Assembly: GCF_030345095.1 (NCBI RefSeq)
Contig: NZ_CP128360.1
Span: 2,108,001-2,172,000, forward strand
DNA length: 64,000 nucleotides
Source of the DNA: Solwaraspora sp. WMMA2056
GTDB lineage: Bacteria; Actinomycetota; Actinomycetes; Mycobacteriales; Micromonosporaceae
Direction of reading: 5' to 3'
This document shows, one piece after another, positions 34,932-43,025 of the stretch. Each line of letters begins with the position of its first letter. Position 1 is the first letter of the stretch. Below the pieces are notes generated by a model. That model was not told the DNA's origin. It made no database searches and worked only from the letters and a program-made list of their open reading frames with translations. A program made the position numbers and the translations under genes.

Positions 34932-36053
34932 TCAGTCCGCGGTGCGGTCGGCGAGCCAGTCGACGACGGCGGCGGCGTCACCGCCGTTGTCGGCCGCCAC
35001 CGCCCGCTGCCGGCGGGCACCGGTGCCCTCGGCGCGGACCCGCCCCCACCAGTCGACGACGAACGGGTGGGCCTCCTGGTCGTGCAGCACCGGTGCGACG
35101 GTGTCGATGAGCGCGCCGACCAGGTCGGCGGCCGGCCGCAGCCGGCCGGTGAACAGGTCCAGCCCCTGACCGTCGAGGCCGTCGCGGGCCGCCCGCCAGT
35201 ACGCCGCCCGGAGCTGCTCGACCGGTACGTCGACCGGTGGCTCGCCTCGGCGTACCGCTGCGCACAGGTGGGTGACCAGCGCCCGCACCACGGCCGCGTA
35301 CAGCGCCGACTCCTCGGCGGTGACGGCGCTGTCGGCGACCCTGACCTCCAGGGTGGGCTTGGTGTGCGACGGCCGGACGTCCCAGAAGATGGTGCCCTCG
35401 TCGACCATGGCACCGGCGGCGAGCAGCGAGTCGACCACCTGCTCGTAGTGCGTGGCCGAGGCGAACAGCGGTGGCGGCCCGGCCACCGGCCACCGCGACC
35501 AGGTCATGGTCCGCCAACTCGCGTACCCGGAGTCCCGGTTGTCCCAGTACGGCGAGTTCGCCGTCAACGTGAGCAGCACCGGCAGGTACGGCCGCAGGTG
35601 GTTGCCGACCTGCACCGCCAGCTCCCGGTCGGGCATCTCGACGTGGACGTGCAACGCGCATATCGCCAGCTCGTCGTGCAGACCCCGGAACGTCTCGGTG
35701 CCCCGGGTCTGTCGGGGCCCGACGGTGATGGGCGGTGGCACCGGGCCGGCGATCACCGCGGATCCGCTGGCGACGACGCGCAGCCCGCGCGAGCGGGCAC
35801 GGTCGGCGATCACCTTGCGGGCCCCGGTGAGCTGCGCGACCAGGTCGGCGACGCTCGCGCACGGCGCGGTGCGGGTCTCCACCTGCAGCGGGGTGATCTC
35901 GCCAGCGACCCGGTCGGCGAGGTACGGCGCGGCGTCCCGGACGATCTGGCCCGCCTGCGGTACGGGGGCCCGGCTGGCCGCGTCGACGACGATGAACTCC
36001 TCCTCCACACCGAACCGGGGAGCCGGATCCGGTGGACTGCTCGATGGTGGCAT
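34932..36053 (-). CDS. YbdK-type carboxylate-amine ligase (GCS2 family)
   Basis: A 373-residue ATP-dependent carboxylate-amine ligase of the glutamate-cysteine ligase 2 group. FGVEEEFIVVD at the N-terminus is the diagnostic metal/ATP motif; ALHVHVEMPDRELAVQV holds the conserved H-V-H segment, followed by LTANSPYWDNRDSGYASWR and TKPTLEVRVADSAVTAEE. Members make gamma-glutamyl-type bonds, but the natural substrate of this actinomycete branch is uncertain. It follows the M20 peptidase gene with a 28-bp gap in the same direction, so co-expression is likely. Confidence 0.9.
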   Translation of the reverse strand: MPPSSSPPDPAPRFGVEEEFIVVDAASRAPVPQAGQIVRDAAPYLADRVAGEITPLQVETRTAPCASVADLVAQLTGARKVIADRARSRGLRVVASGSAVIAGPVPPPITVGPRQTRGTETFRGLHDELAICALHVHVEMPDRELAVQVGNHLRPYLPVLLTLTANSPYWDNRDSGYASWRTMTWSRWPVAGPPPLFASATHYEQVVDSLLAAGAMVDEGTIFWDVRPSHTKPTLEVRVADSAVTAEESALYAAVVRALVTHLCAAVRRGEPPVDVPVEQLRAAYWRAARDGLDGQGLDLFTGRLRPAADLVGALIDTVAPVLHDQEAHPFVVDWWGRVRAEGTGARRQRAVAADNGGDAAAVVDWLADRTAD

Positions 36054-36081
36054 GGTGGGGGAGTCCCTTCTCGACCGAGGT

Positions 36082-37299
36082 TCACCGTTCGCCGATCGCG
36101 GTTGACCGGAGCGTAGTCGTCCGGGTCGAGGCGCGGGGCCCGTCGGTCGTCCCGGTCGTCCCAGCCGTTGCGGCGATTGCGGTCGTCCCGGTGATGTCGG
36201 CGATCATCGCGGCGAGCAGCGCCGTGCGGTCCGGCATCTGCGACACGTCGACCCATTCGTGGCGGGCGTGCGCGCCCCCGCCGACGCCGCCGAGCCCGTC
36301 CAACGTGGCCACACCCAGCGAGCCGGTGAAGTTGGCGTCGGAGGCGCCGGGCGCGTGCGCGCCGTCGATCGGCGCCAGCCCCATCCGGCCGCCGGCCGTG
36401 CGGGCGATCGCCAGCAGCGGCAGTGCCACCTGCTCCGGCAGCGGGTAGCGGTTGACACCACCGTCGACGGTGACGGTCGCGCCGGCCAGGTGAGGGGTGA
36501 CCGCCCGGATCATCCGGTCGACCCGGTGCAGCTCGTCGCGGGTCCACGCGCGTACGTCCACGCTGAATTCGGCGGACTCGGGCACCTGGTTGGTCATCCG
36601 GCCGCCGCTGAGCATGGTCGGGGTGACGCTGGTGCCGTCGGTGGCCAACGCCCGTACCGCCAGCACCTGATGGGCCAGTTCGACGGCGGCGTTGACGCCC
36701 CGGTGCGGCTCGACTCCGGCGTGCGCGGCCCGCCCGTGTACGGCGATCCGGTACACCGACCCGCCCTTGCGGGCGATCTTGAGCGCGCCGTCCTCCGTGG
36801 CGGGTTCACCGACCAGTACGGCCCGGGACCGCGCCGCCTGCTGCTCGATCAGGGCCCGGGAGGTCGGCGACCCGCTCTCCTCGTCCCCAGTCAGCAGCAG
36901 ACCGACCCGCGAGGTGTCCGGGAGCAACGCCAACGCGGTGACCATCTGGACGATCCCGGACTTCATGTCGCACACTCCGGGGCCGGTCGCGATCGGGCCG
37001 TCGACCCGGAACGGCCAGTCGTCGATCGTTCCGGCCGGCCACACCGTGTCGTAGTGCCCGATCAGCAGGACCCGCTGGTCGCGGGCGGGCCAGAGCAGGT
37101 GGACGACGCCGTCGACGACGACCCGGCGGGCCGGGCGGCCCAGTGCCGCGCTGCCCCACTCGTCGAGCAGGTCCGCGCAGGCGGCGAGCTGCCCGGGTGC
37201 GCCCGGTGGTGACTCGGCGGCGACCAGTACGCCGAGTCTGTGCGCCATCGTCGATGCCTGGCCCTGTGCTTCGCGTCGGATCGCAGCTGCATCCATCAT
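36082..37299 (-). CDS. M20-family metallopeptidase (CPG2/ArgE-like)
   Basis: A 405-residue zinc amidohydrolase. Start at either of two adjacent ATGs (37299/37296). Metal-site motifs: LLIGHYDTVWPAGT (His and Asp), the bridging Asp in GPGVCDMKSGIVQM, TGDEESGSPTSR with the catalytic Glu pair, and a late His in HARHEWVD. The dimerisation lid occupies about residues 180-290 (VYRIAVHGRAAHAGVEPHRG). Closest in style to carboxypeptidase G2-like hydrolases of N-acyl amino acids. The last 35 residues are a Thr/Ala-rich low-complexity tail absent from the family. Downstream lies a carboxylate-amine ligase, so the pair could form and break the same amide, an inference. Confidence 0.9.
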   Translation of the reverse strand: MMDAAAIRREAQGQASTMAHRLGVLVAAESPPGAPGQLAACADLLDEWGSAALGRPARRVVVDGVVHLLWPARDQRVLLIGHYDTVWPAGTIDDWPFRVDGPIATGPGVCDMKSGIVQMVTALALLPDTSRVGLLLTGDEESGSPTSRALIEQQAARSRAVLVGEPATEDGALKIARKGGSVYRIAVHGRAAHAGVEPHRGVNAAVELAHQVLAVRALATDGTSVTPTMLSGGRMTNQVPESAEFSVDVRAWTRDELHRVDRMIRAVTPHLAGATVTVDGGVNRYPLPEQVALPLLAIARTAGGRMGLAPIDGAHAPGASDANFTGSLGVATLDGLGGVGGGAHARHEWVDVSQMPDRTALLAAMIADITGTTAIAATAGTTGTTDGPRASTRTTTLRSTAIGER

Positions 37300-37424
37300 G
37301 GATCCGATGGTCTGGCCGTGCCGCGTCGGCTGACAAGCTTCCTGGTTGCGTTCCATGCGGGTGCCGGTGCGCGGCCAACGCAGTGGCGGGCAACTGAGCA
37401 CGTCGGGACAACGACCGGGCTGGT

Positions 37425-38438
37425 TCAGCGGCTGTTGTACGGCATCGTCGGGAACCAGCCGTAGTCGAACATGGCGGGCAGCCGCACGTTCCAGTAGACG
37501 ATCATGAAGACGCCGAGGGCGATCAGCATTGCGCCGGTGATCGCGGCGGTCCTGGCCGGGTCGCTGGCGAGCCAGCGGACGAACCGGCCCCGACTGGCCA
37601 CGATCAGCAGGGCGAACAGCGCCGACACGATGACGATGTTGCCGATCGACTGCAGGACGAACGCCCCCGCGCCGTACAGCGGGTTGCCGTTGTCCACCGC
37701 CCACAGGAAGAGCTTGTTGAACAGCGGGTACGGTCGGCCGATCAGGAAACCGCCGACGAGCGCGCCGAGCAGCACCACCCGGGCCACCGGCCGGCGCGCG
37801 AACGGGTCGGGCAGCATTCCCACGACGGCCAGGCCGAGGTAGACGAAGACCAGCCCGATGACCCCGAACACGACCATCGCCTGGATGAGTCGGACCGGCA
37901 GGCCACCCACCGAGGCGGTGGACAGTTGCGGCAGTCGGTCGCCGAGCAGCACGCCGATCACGCCGTACGCGGCGGAGACGGCGACCATGCCGACGGTGAG
38001 CCAGCCGATCGGTTTCACCAGGACCCGCAGGCCGGAGCCGGTCGCGCCACCGGCGCTGCTACCGCCACCGCCGGCGCTGCCACTGCCGGCCTGGCTCATC
38101 GGGCCGATCGACGCGGCCATCGCGATGTTGCAGGCGGTGAAGGTGCCGGCGAGGCCGGAAACGAAGGCGAAGACGAGCGCGGCGGCGGTGCCGCCGATCG
38201 CGGTGGCCTTCGCGTCGTGGCCGAGCAGTGCGTTCGCCACGTTGTCGCCGATCACGTGGTCGACGAACTCGTAGGACCAGAGGATCGCCAGGAGGACGCC
38301 GGCAGCGATGGCGGCGACGACGATCCGGCCTGCGGTGGCGGGCCGGCTGGCGGCAGGCCCGGTGGCGGCGGGCCCAGTAGCGACGGGCCCGGTGGTGACG
38401 GGCGGCGGAGCCGAGGATCCACTTCTGGGAGTCGTCAT
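37425..38438 (-). CDS. Polytopic membrane protein, CcdA/DsbD-like
   Basis: A 337-residue inner-membrane protein with a Pro/Thr/Ala-rich N-terminal repeat (VTTGPVATGPAATGPAASRP) and at least six helices. The segment FAFVSGLAGTFTACNIAMAA looks like the first redox helix of CcdA/DsbD proteins, which carry electrons across the membrane, but only one cysteine is present, so thiol exchange as in CcdA is doubtful. A Gly/Ser-rich loop (QAGSGSAGGGGSSAGGATGS) separates the two halves. Divergent from the Tat-dependent solute-binding protein gene. Function unknown. Confidence 0.75.
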   Translation of the reverse strand: MTTPRSGSSAPPPVTTGPVATGPAATGPAASRPATAGRIVVAAIAAGVLLAILWSYEFVDHVIGDNVANALLGHDAKATAIGGTAAALVFAFVSGLAGTFTACNIAMAASIGPMSQAGSGSAGGGGSSAGGATGSGLRVLVKPIGWLTVGMVAVSAAYGVIGVLLGDRLPQLSTASVGGLPVRLIQAMVVFGVIGLVFVYLGLAVVGMLPDPFARRPVARVVLLGALVGGFLIGRPYPLFNKLFLWAVDNGNPLYGAGAFVLQSIGNIVIVSALFALLIVASRGRFVRWLASDPARTAAITGAMLIALGVFMIVYWNVRLPAMFDYGWFPTMPYNSR

Positions 38439-38650
38439 GACAGCGAATTATCCGCTGGGTGATCAGATAGTTCCTCTCCGATGTTGCTGACTCTGACGTG
38501 GGGTGCTGCTGACCTTGACGTACGGCCGTGTCGGTTGTCGCCATCCGTCACACCCTTGACATCTCCCCGTAGTGTGACCCACACAACCAATCGCCAGATG
38601 TCGATCTTGGGCGTGCGGGTGTCGGCGACGTCGTAGAGAGGGGGGAGTCA

Positions 38651-39907
38651 ATGCCGGAGCAGTACTCCCGGCGGTCGTTTCTCAGCGGGGTGCTGGCCAC
38701 CGGGACCTTCACCGCCGCCACGTTCTACCTGATGCCCGGCGGTCGCCGGCCCCCGTCGGTGGAGCTCACACTCGCCACCGGAGCCGACCCGACCGGCGCC
38801 CGTGACCTGCTGATCTCGATCTGGAACCGGAACAATCCACAGACCACCGTCCGGGTCGAGACGATCGCCGTCGGCTCCGGCGACGAGCGGCAGATCATGC
38901 TCGACAAGGCCCGGCAGGGCGCCGCCGACCTGCTCAACCTCGACATCATCGACGTACCGGAGTTCGCTGACCAGGAACTCGTCGCCGCGCTCCCGCTCGG
39001 TGACAACGGGCCGCTGCTGCCCTCGTTGCGCGGCATCCACCGGGTCGGCGCCGACGACAGCCACTACTGGGCGGTGCCGTTCAACACCGACGTCGGGATG
39101 CTGTTCACCCGTACCGACGACGACGCCGAGCCGCCGGCACCCCCGCCGTCGCTGCCCGAGCTGCTCGACACCGTCCCCGACGGCAGCCAGCAGTTCATCG
39201 GACAACTGCGGCCCAGCGTCTCGGCGTTCTACGAGGCGTTCGTCGTCAACGTCCTGGAACACGCCGCCGCCCAGCGGCCCGGCGTCCTCAAACCCGTCGA
39301 CGGACCCAGCGCCGGCGCGGCAGCCGAGCGTGTCTCCGAGGACCTCGACCTGTGGCGGAGCGCACTGACCCCGCTGCGCGAGGCGATTGCCACCGGCCGC
39401 GTCATGACCTCCGGCGACGAGACCGACTCCCGGGACCGCTTCGCCGCACCCGGTTCTTCGGCCCGCTACATGCGCAACTGGCCGGTCAAGTACCGGGAGC
39501 TGCAGCAACTGGCCAACCCGGACGTGCGGGCCGGCCGGGTGCGGGTCGACCAGCTGACCGTCGGTGTCCTCGGCGGGCAGAGCCTGGCAGTGGTCGCCCG
39601 CAGCCCGTACGCCGACCGTGCCCGCGCCTTCATCGACTTCGTGACCGGCGACGACGCCCAGAAGATCCTGGCGATGCACGGGCTCGCGCCCACCTCGATC
39701 GCCGCCTACAACGACCCCAACCTGCGGGCGGCGGTGCCGCACCTGGGCGCGATCCGTGCGGCGGTCGAGCAGGCGCTGCCCCGCCCGGCGCACCGCAACT
39801 ACCGACGCTTCTCCGACGTGGTCAAGGAGCACGTCGAACAGTTCCTCTACCAGGGGACCGACCTCGGCCCCCGGTTCACCGACGAAATGCTGACCGCCCT
39901 CGACTGA
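38651..39907 (+). CDS. Tat-exported extracellular solute-binding protein (orphan)
   Basis: A 418-residue substrate-binding protein of the family 1 type. The N-terminus SRRSFLSGVLATGTF is a twin-arginine signal; no lipobox cysteine follows, so it may be released or held by its uncleaved helix. The two-lobed domain begins VELTLATGADPTGARDLLIS and contains YWAVPFNTDVGMLF, the usual hinge pattern of sugar-binding members. No permease or ATPase genes are adjacent, so its transporter or signalling partner must be elsewhere. ATG 38651 follows GGGGGAG. The divergent upstream 212 bp must carry promoters for both directions. Confidence 0.82.
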   Translation: MPEQYSRRSFLSGVLATGTFTAATFYLMPGGRRPPSVELTLATGADPTGARDLLISIWNRNNPQTTVRVETIAVGSGDERQIMLDKARQGAADLLNLDIIDVPEFADQELVAALPLGDNGPLLPSLRGIHRVGADDSHYWAVPFNTDVGMLFTRTDDDAEPPAPPPSLPELLDTVPDGSQQFIGQLRPSVSAFYEAFVVNVLEHAAAQRPGVLKPVDGPSAGAAAERVSEDLDLWRSALTPLREAIATGRVMTSGDETDSRDRFAAPGSSARYMRNWPVKYRELQQLANPDVRAGRVRVDQLTVGVLGGQSLAVVARSPYADRARAFIDFVTGDDAQKILAMHGLAPTSIAAYNDPNLRAAVPHLGAIRAAVEQALPRPAHRNYRRFSDVVKEHVEQFLYQGTDLGPRFTDEMLTALD

Positions 39908-39976
39908 CCGCCGGCCGCCCCTGCGACCGTTCGGCGGACGCTCGCCGAGTGGAGGCGACCAGGCAGGAAGGTGCCC

Positions 39977-40330
39977 ATGGAGATCCAATCGTGGCAGATC
40001 CCGCTGCTGGTGATGGCGGGCATCATCGTCGCCGAGACGGTGACCGTGCCGGCGCTGCGCCGCTGGGGCGGCACGGTGCTCAAGCAGACCCTGCGGACGG
40101 CGTCCCTCGGCCTGCTCGCCCTGCTGCTGGTCGCCGCCCTGGTGGTCGCGGCCCTCGGCCCGTCCCTGGCCGACCAGCTGGCCAGCGTCGCCGCGACCAT
40201 CTCCGGCTTCGTGGCGCTCTGGCTGACCTGGCGGTCGTACCGCGCGACGGCCGCCACGGACGGGGACCGCGCCACGGACCGGGACCGCACCGCGGACGGG
40301 GACCGCACCGCAGGTCCGCCGGCCGGTTGA
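39977..40330 (+). CDS. Small membrane protein with DGDR-type repeat tail
   Basis: A 117-residue protein (ATG 39977 after AGGAAGG). Two or three hydrophobic helices, IPLLVMAGIIVAETVTVPAL, LGLLALLLVAALVVAALGP and ISGFVALWLTWRSY, are followed by a hydrophilic tail made of the tandem units DGDRATDRDRTADGDRTA, which reflect a short imperfect DNA repeat (about 40258-40310). No family recognised. Its stop lies inside a long palindrome shared with the convergent DsbA-type gene. Confidence 0.65.
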   Translation: MEIQSWQIPLLVMAGIIVAETVTVPALRRWGGTVLKQTLRTASLGLLALLLVAALVVAALGPSLADQLASVAATISGFVALWLTWRSYRATAATDGDRATDRDRTADGDRTAGPPAG

Positions 40331-40351
40331 CGGCCGTCGACCGGCCGGCGG
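40316..40351. terminator. 36-bp palindromic bidirectional terminator
   Basis: CCGCCGGCCGGT (40316-40327) pairs with ACCGGCCGGCGG (40340-40351); the middle GACGGCCGTC is itself palindromic, leaving a single mismatched pair over 36 bp. It covers the stop codon of the + gene and precedes the - gene stop at 40360. Confidence 0.7.
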
Positions 40352-40359
40352 TGCGTCGG

Positions 40360-41049
40360 TCAGCCGGTGGCCGCCGTGTGCGCCGCCCGCAACGTGGCGG
40401 TGAACACCTCGACCGGCTGCGCACCGGAGATACCCCACCGGTCGGCGACCACGAAGAACGGCACCCCGGTCGCGCCGCGCTGCCGGGCCGCCCGCACGTC
40501 GGCGGCGACCTCGGCCGCGTACCTGTCGCCGGCCAGCAGCCGCCGGACCTCGTCGGCGGCCAGGCCGACCTCGACGGCGAGCCGGGTCAGGGTCTGCGGG
40601 TCGTCGAGCACCTCGGCCTCGATCAGATGCGCCCGCAGCAGCCGCTCGTGCATCGCCCCGTCGAGTCCGTGCCGCGCGGCCAGTTGGGTCACCCGGTGCG
40701 CGTCGACCGTGTTGACCATGATCGCCCGGTCCAACGCGTACGTCAGCCCTTCGGCCGCGGCCAGCTCGGTCACCCGTTGCGTCATCACCCGTACCTGCTC
40801 CGGCGCGGCCCCGAACTTCGCCGCCAGCATCTGCGGCACCGGTTGGCGTACCCCGCGCGGGTGGGTCGGGTCGAGCAGGAAACTGTGCCAGTGTACGTCG
40901 ACCACGTCGGCGTACGGCAGGTCGCGCAGCGCCGCCTCCAACCGCCGTTTGCCCAGGTAGCACCACGGGCAGATGACGTCGGACCAGACGTCGACCCGGA
41001 CCCGCACGCTGCTGTCCAGGTCGGTGCCGGTCGGGTCGGAAACGCTCAT
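40360..41049 (-). CDS. DsbA-family oxidoreductase, FrnE-like
   Basis: A 229-residue cytoplasmic thioredoxin-fold protein. ATG 41049 follows AGAGGTGATC. The active site is VICPWCYLGKRRLEAAL (CPWC near residue 25), the cis-proline loop is TGVPFFVV, and the inserted helical domain carries NTVDAHRVTQLA. This is the FrnE group, named from frenolicin biosynthesis; related proteins act as disulfide isomerases in oxidative stress. No signal peptide is visible. It is convergent with the small membrane protein gene. Confidence 0.92.
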   Translation of the reverse strand: MSVSDPTGTDLDSSVRVRVDVWSDVICPWCYLGKRRLEAALRDLPYADVVDVHWHSFLLDPTHPRGVRQPVPQMLAAKFGAAPEQVRVMTQRVTELAAAEGLTYALDRAIMVNTVDAHRVTQLAARHGLDGAMHERLLRAHLIEAEVLDDPQTLTRLAVEVGLAADEVRRLLAGDRYAAEVAADVRAARQRGATGVPFFVVADRWGISGAQPVEVFTATLRAAHTAATG

Positions 41050-41244
41050 GATCACCTCTCAGGTCGTCGGCGAGCCTACTGCCGGTGACGACAGTTCCGC
41101 ACGGAGAGTCAGGACGGCGTACACGAATATCCGGGGTACCACCCAGTAACCAGTGGAAGCCGGGATGATCAACTGCCACGATGATCCGCACTGACCGCCC
41201 GATCCGGGCCACTTCAGTGTGCCGCCGGCCGAAGTGAGCAGAGA

Positions 41245-41976
41245 ATGGACTGCCGAATGAGCAGTCCGACGGGCCACCGTACCGTCGTGGAGACCACCAG
41301 CATCCTCAACGCCGCCCGTACGGAAACCAGCCCCGGCCACGGCGCCGATCCCGACCTGATCGGTGGGATCCGGTTGCGCCCCGACGCCCGCGCGGTGCAA
41401 CTGGACCGGTACGGCCGGGTCGTGCGGGTGTCGGCCGGCCTGACCCGATGGATCGGCTGGTCCGGCGCCCAACTCGCCGGTCGCCCCTTCGAACTGGTCC
41501 TGCACCCCGACCGGCGGGCCTGGTTCCGGCACCGGTTCAGCGTCCTGCTGACCGACGCCTACCCGCACTTCGTCGGCCTCGCCGAGGTCACCGCCACCGA
41601 CGGTCGCCTCGCCGCCAGCCACGTCACCGCCGTCGCCGTGCGCGGCATGGAGCCGCCCGCCGACTCCGTGCTGGTGCTGCTCACCCCGGAGAACCGGGTA
41701 CGCCGCCCACAGCTGACCGAGGTCGGCGCCCGGGTCCTGGAAGGCCTCGCCGGTGGCGCCTCCACCGCCGAACTCGCCGCCAGCATGCACCTGAGCCGCA
41801 AGGGCGTCGAATACCACGTGACCGCGCTGCTGCGGCAGGCCCGGGTCACCAACCGGACGGCGCTGGTCGCCTGGGCGTACCACTGTGGAGTCCTGGTGCC
41901 CGGCAGTTGGCCGCCCCGGCTGGCCCCCGAGGCCCGCGAGTCCATCCGGCCCCGGGCCCGCGCCGGCACCTCCTGA
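41245..41976 (+). CDS. PAS-domain LuxR-type regulator
   Basis: A 243-residue regulator. Residues about 45-140 form a PAS-like sensor (VQLDRYGRVVRVSAGLTRWI, LVLHPDRRAWFRHRF). A LuxR/GerE helix-turn-helix follows at about 155-215: LTEVGARVLEGLAGGASTAE, AASMHLSRKGVEYHVTALLR. ATG 41245 is used; ATG 41257 lies four codons in. The separation of an N-terminal PAS from a C-terminal HTH without receiver Asp suggests small-molecule or redox control. No neighbour reveals its target. Confidence 0.85.
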   Translation: MDCRMSSPTGHRTVVETTSILNAARTETSPGHGADPDLIGGIRLRPDARAVQLDRYGRVVRVSAGLTRWIGWSGAQLAGRPFELVLHPDRRAWFRHRFSVLLTDAYPHFVGLAEVTATDGRLAASHVTAVAVRGMEPPADSVLVLLTPENRVRRPQLTEVGARVLEGLAGGASTAELAASMHLSRKGVEYHVTALLRQARVTNRTALVAWAYHCGVLVPGSWPPRLAPEARESIRPRARAGTS

Positions 41977-42046
41977 CGGGGCGACCGGGAGCACACACGG
42001 AAGGGTGGCGACCGGAAGCGCGCACTGACGGGGCGACCGGGAGCAC
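41973..42046. repeat. Direct repeat, 22-bp unit in intergenic gap
   Basis: CTGACGGGGCGACCGGGAGC plus two bases occurs exactly at 41973-41994 and 42025-42046, with a diverged copy (GTGGCGACCGGAAGCG) between. The first copy overlaps the stop of the LuxR gene. Probably slippage-generated; no regulatory role is evident. Confidence 0.7.
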
Positions 42047-42077
42047 GCGGGGGCGCGGCGGGCCCTACGATGCCGGG

Positions 42078-43025
42078 ATGCCTGCCGCGCCCGAACTCGC
42101 GCTCACCACCGACCTCACCGACGCGTACCCGGAATGGCGCGAGCTGCGGGCCGCGCTGCGCGCCGGCGACTGGCCGACCGCGCGCGCCCTGATCACCGGC
42201 CAGCCACCGTCGACCCAGACCGGGCTGATCTCTCAGGCCGACGCCGAGCCCGGCATCCGACCGATGGTGCAGCAGCAGGTCGACGCCGACCCGGCCGACG
42301 CGGTGGCCGCCGCCCTCCTCGGCTGGCTGATGATCCACAACGCCTGGCAGGTACGGACCAGCGCCCGCGCCAAGCACGTCAGCCGCAGCCAGTTCCGCAC
42401 CTTCCACGAGATTCTGCGCGCCGCCGAGCTGATGCTGATCGATGCCGCCGCGCACCAGCCGACGAACTGCTCCATCTGGGCCGCTCGGCTGATCACCGCC
42501 CGGGGCCTGCAACTGGGCCAGTCCGAGGCGCGCCGCCGCTACGACCGGCTCGCCGAACAGGACCCGCACCACCTGCCCGCCCAGGAACTGCTGCTGCAGC
42601 AGCTCTGTCCGAAATGGGGCGGCAGCTTCGACGAGATGCACACGTTCGCCCGCGAGTGCGCCGCCGCCGCCCCCGAGGGCGCGCTGAACGCGTCGCTGAT
42701 CGCCCAGGCCCACTTCGAGCACCTGGTCGAGCTCAACTCCTGGGAGCAGACCAAGTACGCCACCACGGAAGTGAAGGAAGAGGTACGGATGGCCGCTGCC
42801 CGGTCGGTGCTGCACGCCGATTTCCGCCCGACGTACGGGTGGATCGACGCGGCCAGCCAGTTCGCCATGGTCCACAGCCTGCTCGGCGACCACGCCGCCG
42901 CCGCACCACACTTCGTCGCGCTCGGCAACCGGGTCAGCACGGACGTCTGGGGCCGGTTCGACGACCCGGTCGCCATGTTCGCCGAGTTTCGCCGCAAGGC
43001 GCTGGCCGCCGGAGGTCGGCGATGA
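42078..43025 (+). CDS. Helical TPR-like protein, DUF4034-type
   Basis: A 315-residue all-helical cytoplasmic protein with Ala-rich helix pairs such as FHEILRAAELMLIDAAAHQP, WAARLITARGLQLGQ and FAMVHSLLGDHAAAAPHFVA. The general pattern resembles DUF4034/TPR-like proteins of actinomycetes, without known activity. Its stop overlaps the ATG of the M16 peptidase gene (ATGA), indicating joint synthesis; it may present substrates to or regulate the peptidase-like protein, which is inference. Confidence 0.75.
   Translation: MPAAPELALTTDLTDAYPEWRELRAALRAGDWPTARALITGQPPSTQTGLISQADAEPGIRPMVQQQVDADPADAVAAALLGWLMIHNAWQVRTSARAKHVSRSQFRTFHEILRAAELMLIDAAAHQPTNCSIWAARLITARGLQLGQSEARRRYDRLAEQDPHHLPAQELLLQQLCPKWGGSFDEMHTFARECAAAAPEGALNASLIAQAHFEHLVELNSWEQTKYATTEVKEEVRMAAARSVLHADFRPTYGWIDAASQFAMVHSLLGDHAAAAPHFVALGNRVSTDVWGRFDDPVAMFAEFRRKALAAGGRR

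Noticed and set aside
38556-38561. TTGACA as -35 box for the Tat-exported binding protein
   Set aside because: No acceptable -10 hexamer occurs 16-18 bp downstream.
38648-41212. An 854-codon minus-strand open frame across three genes
   Set aside because: It is antisense to the Tat solute-binding protein and a small membrane protein gene and overlaps the DsbA gene in another frame; composition is that of a GC shadow.
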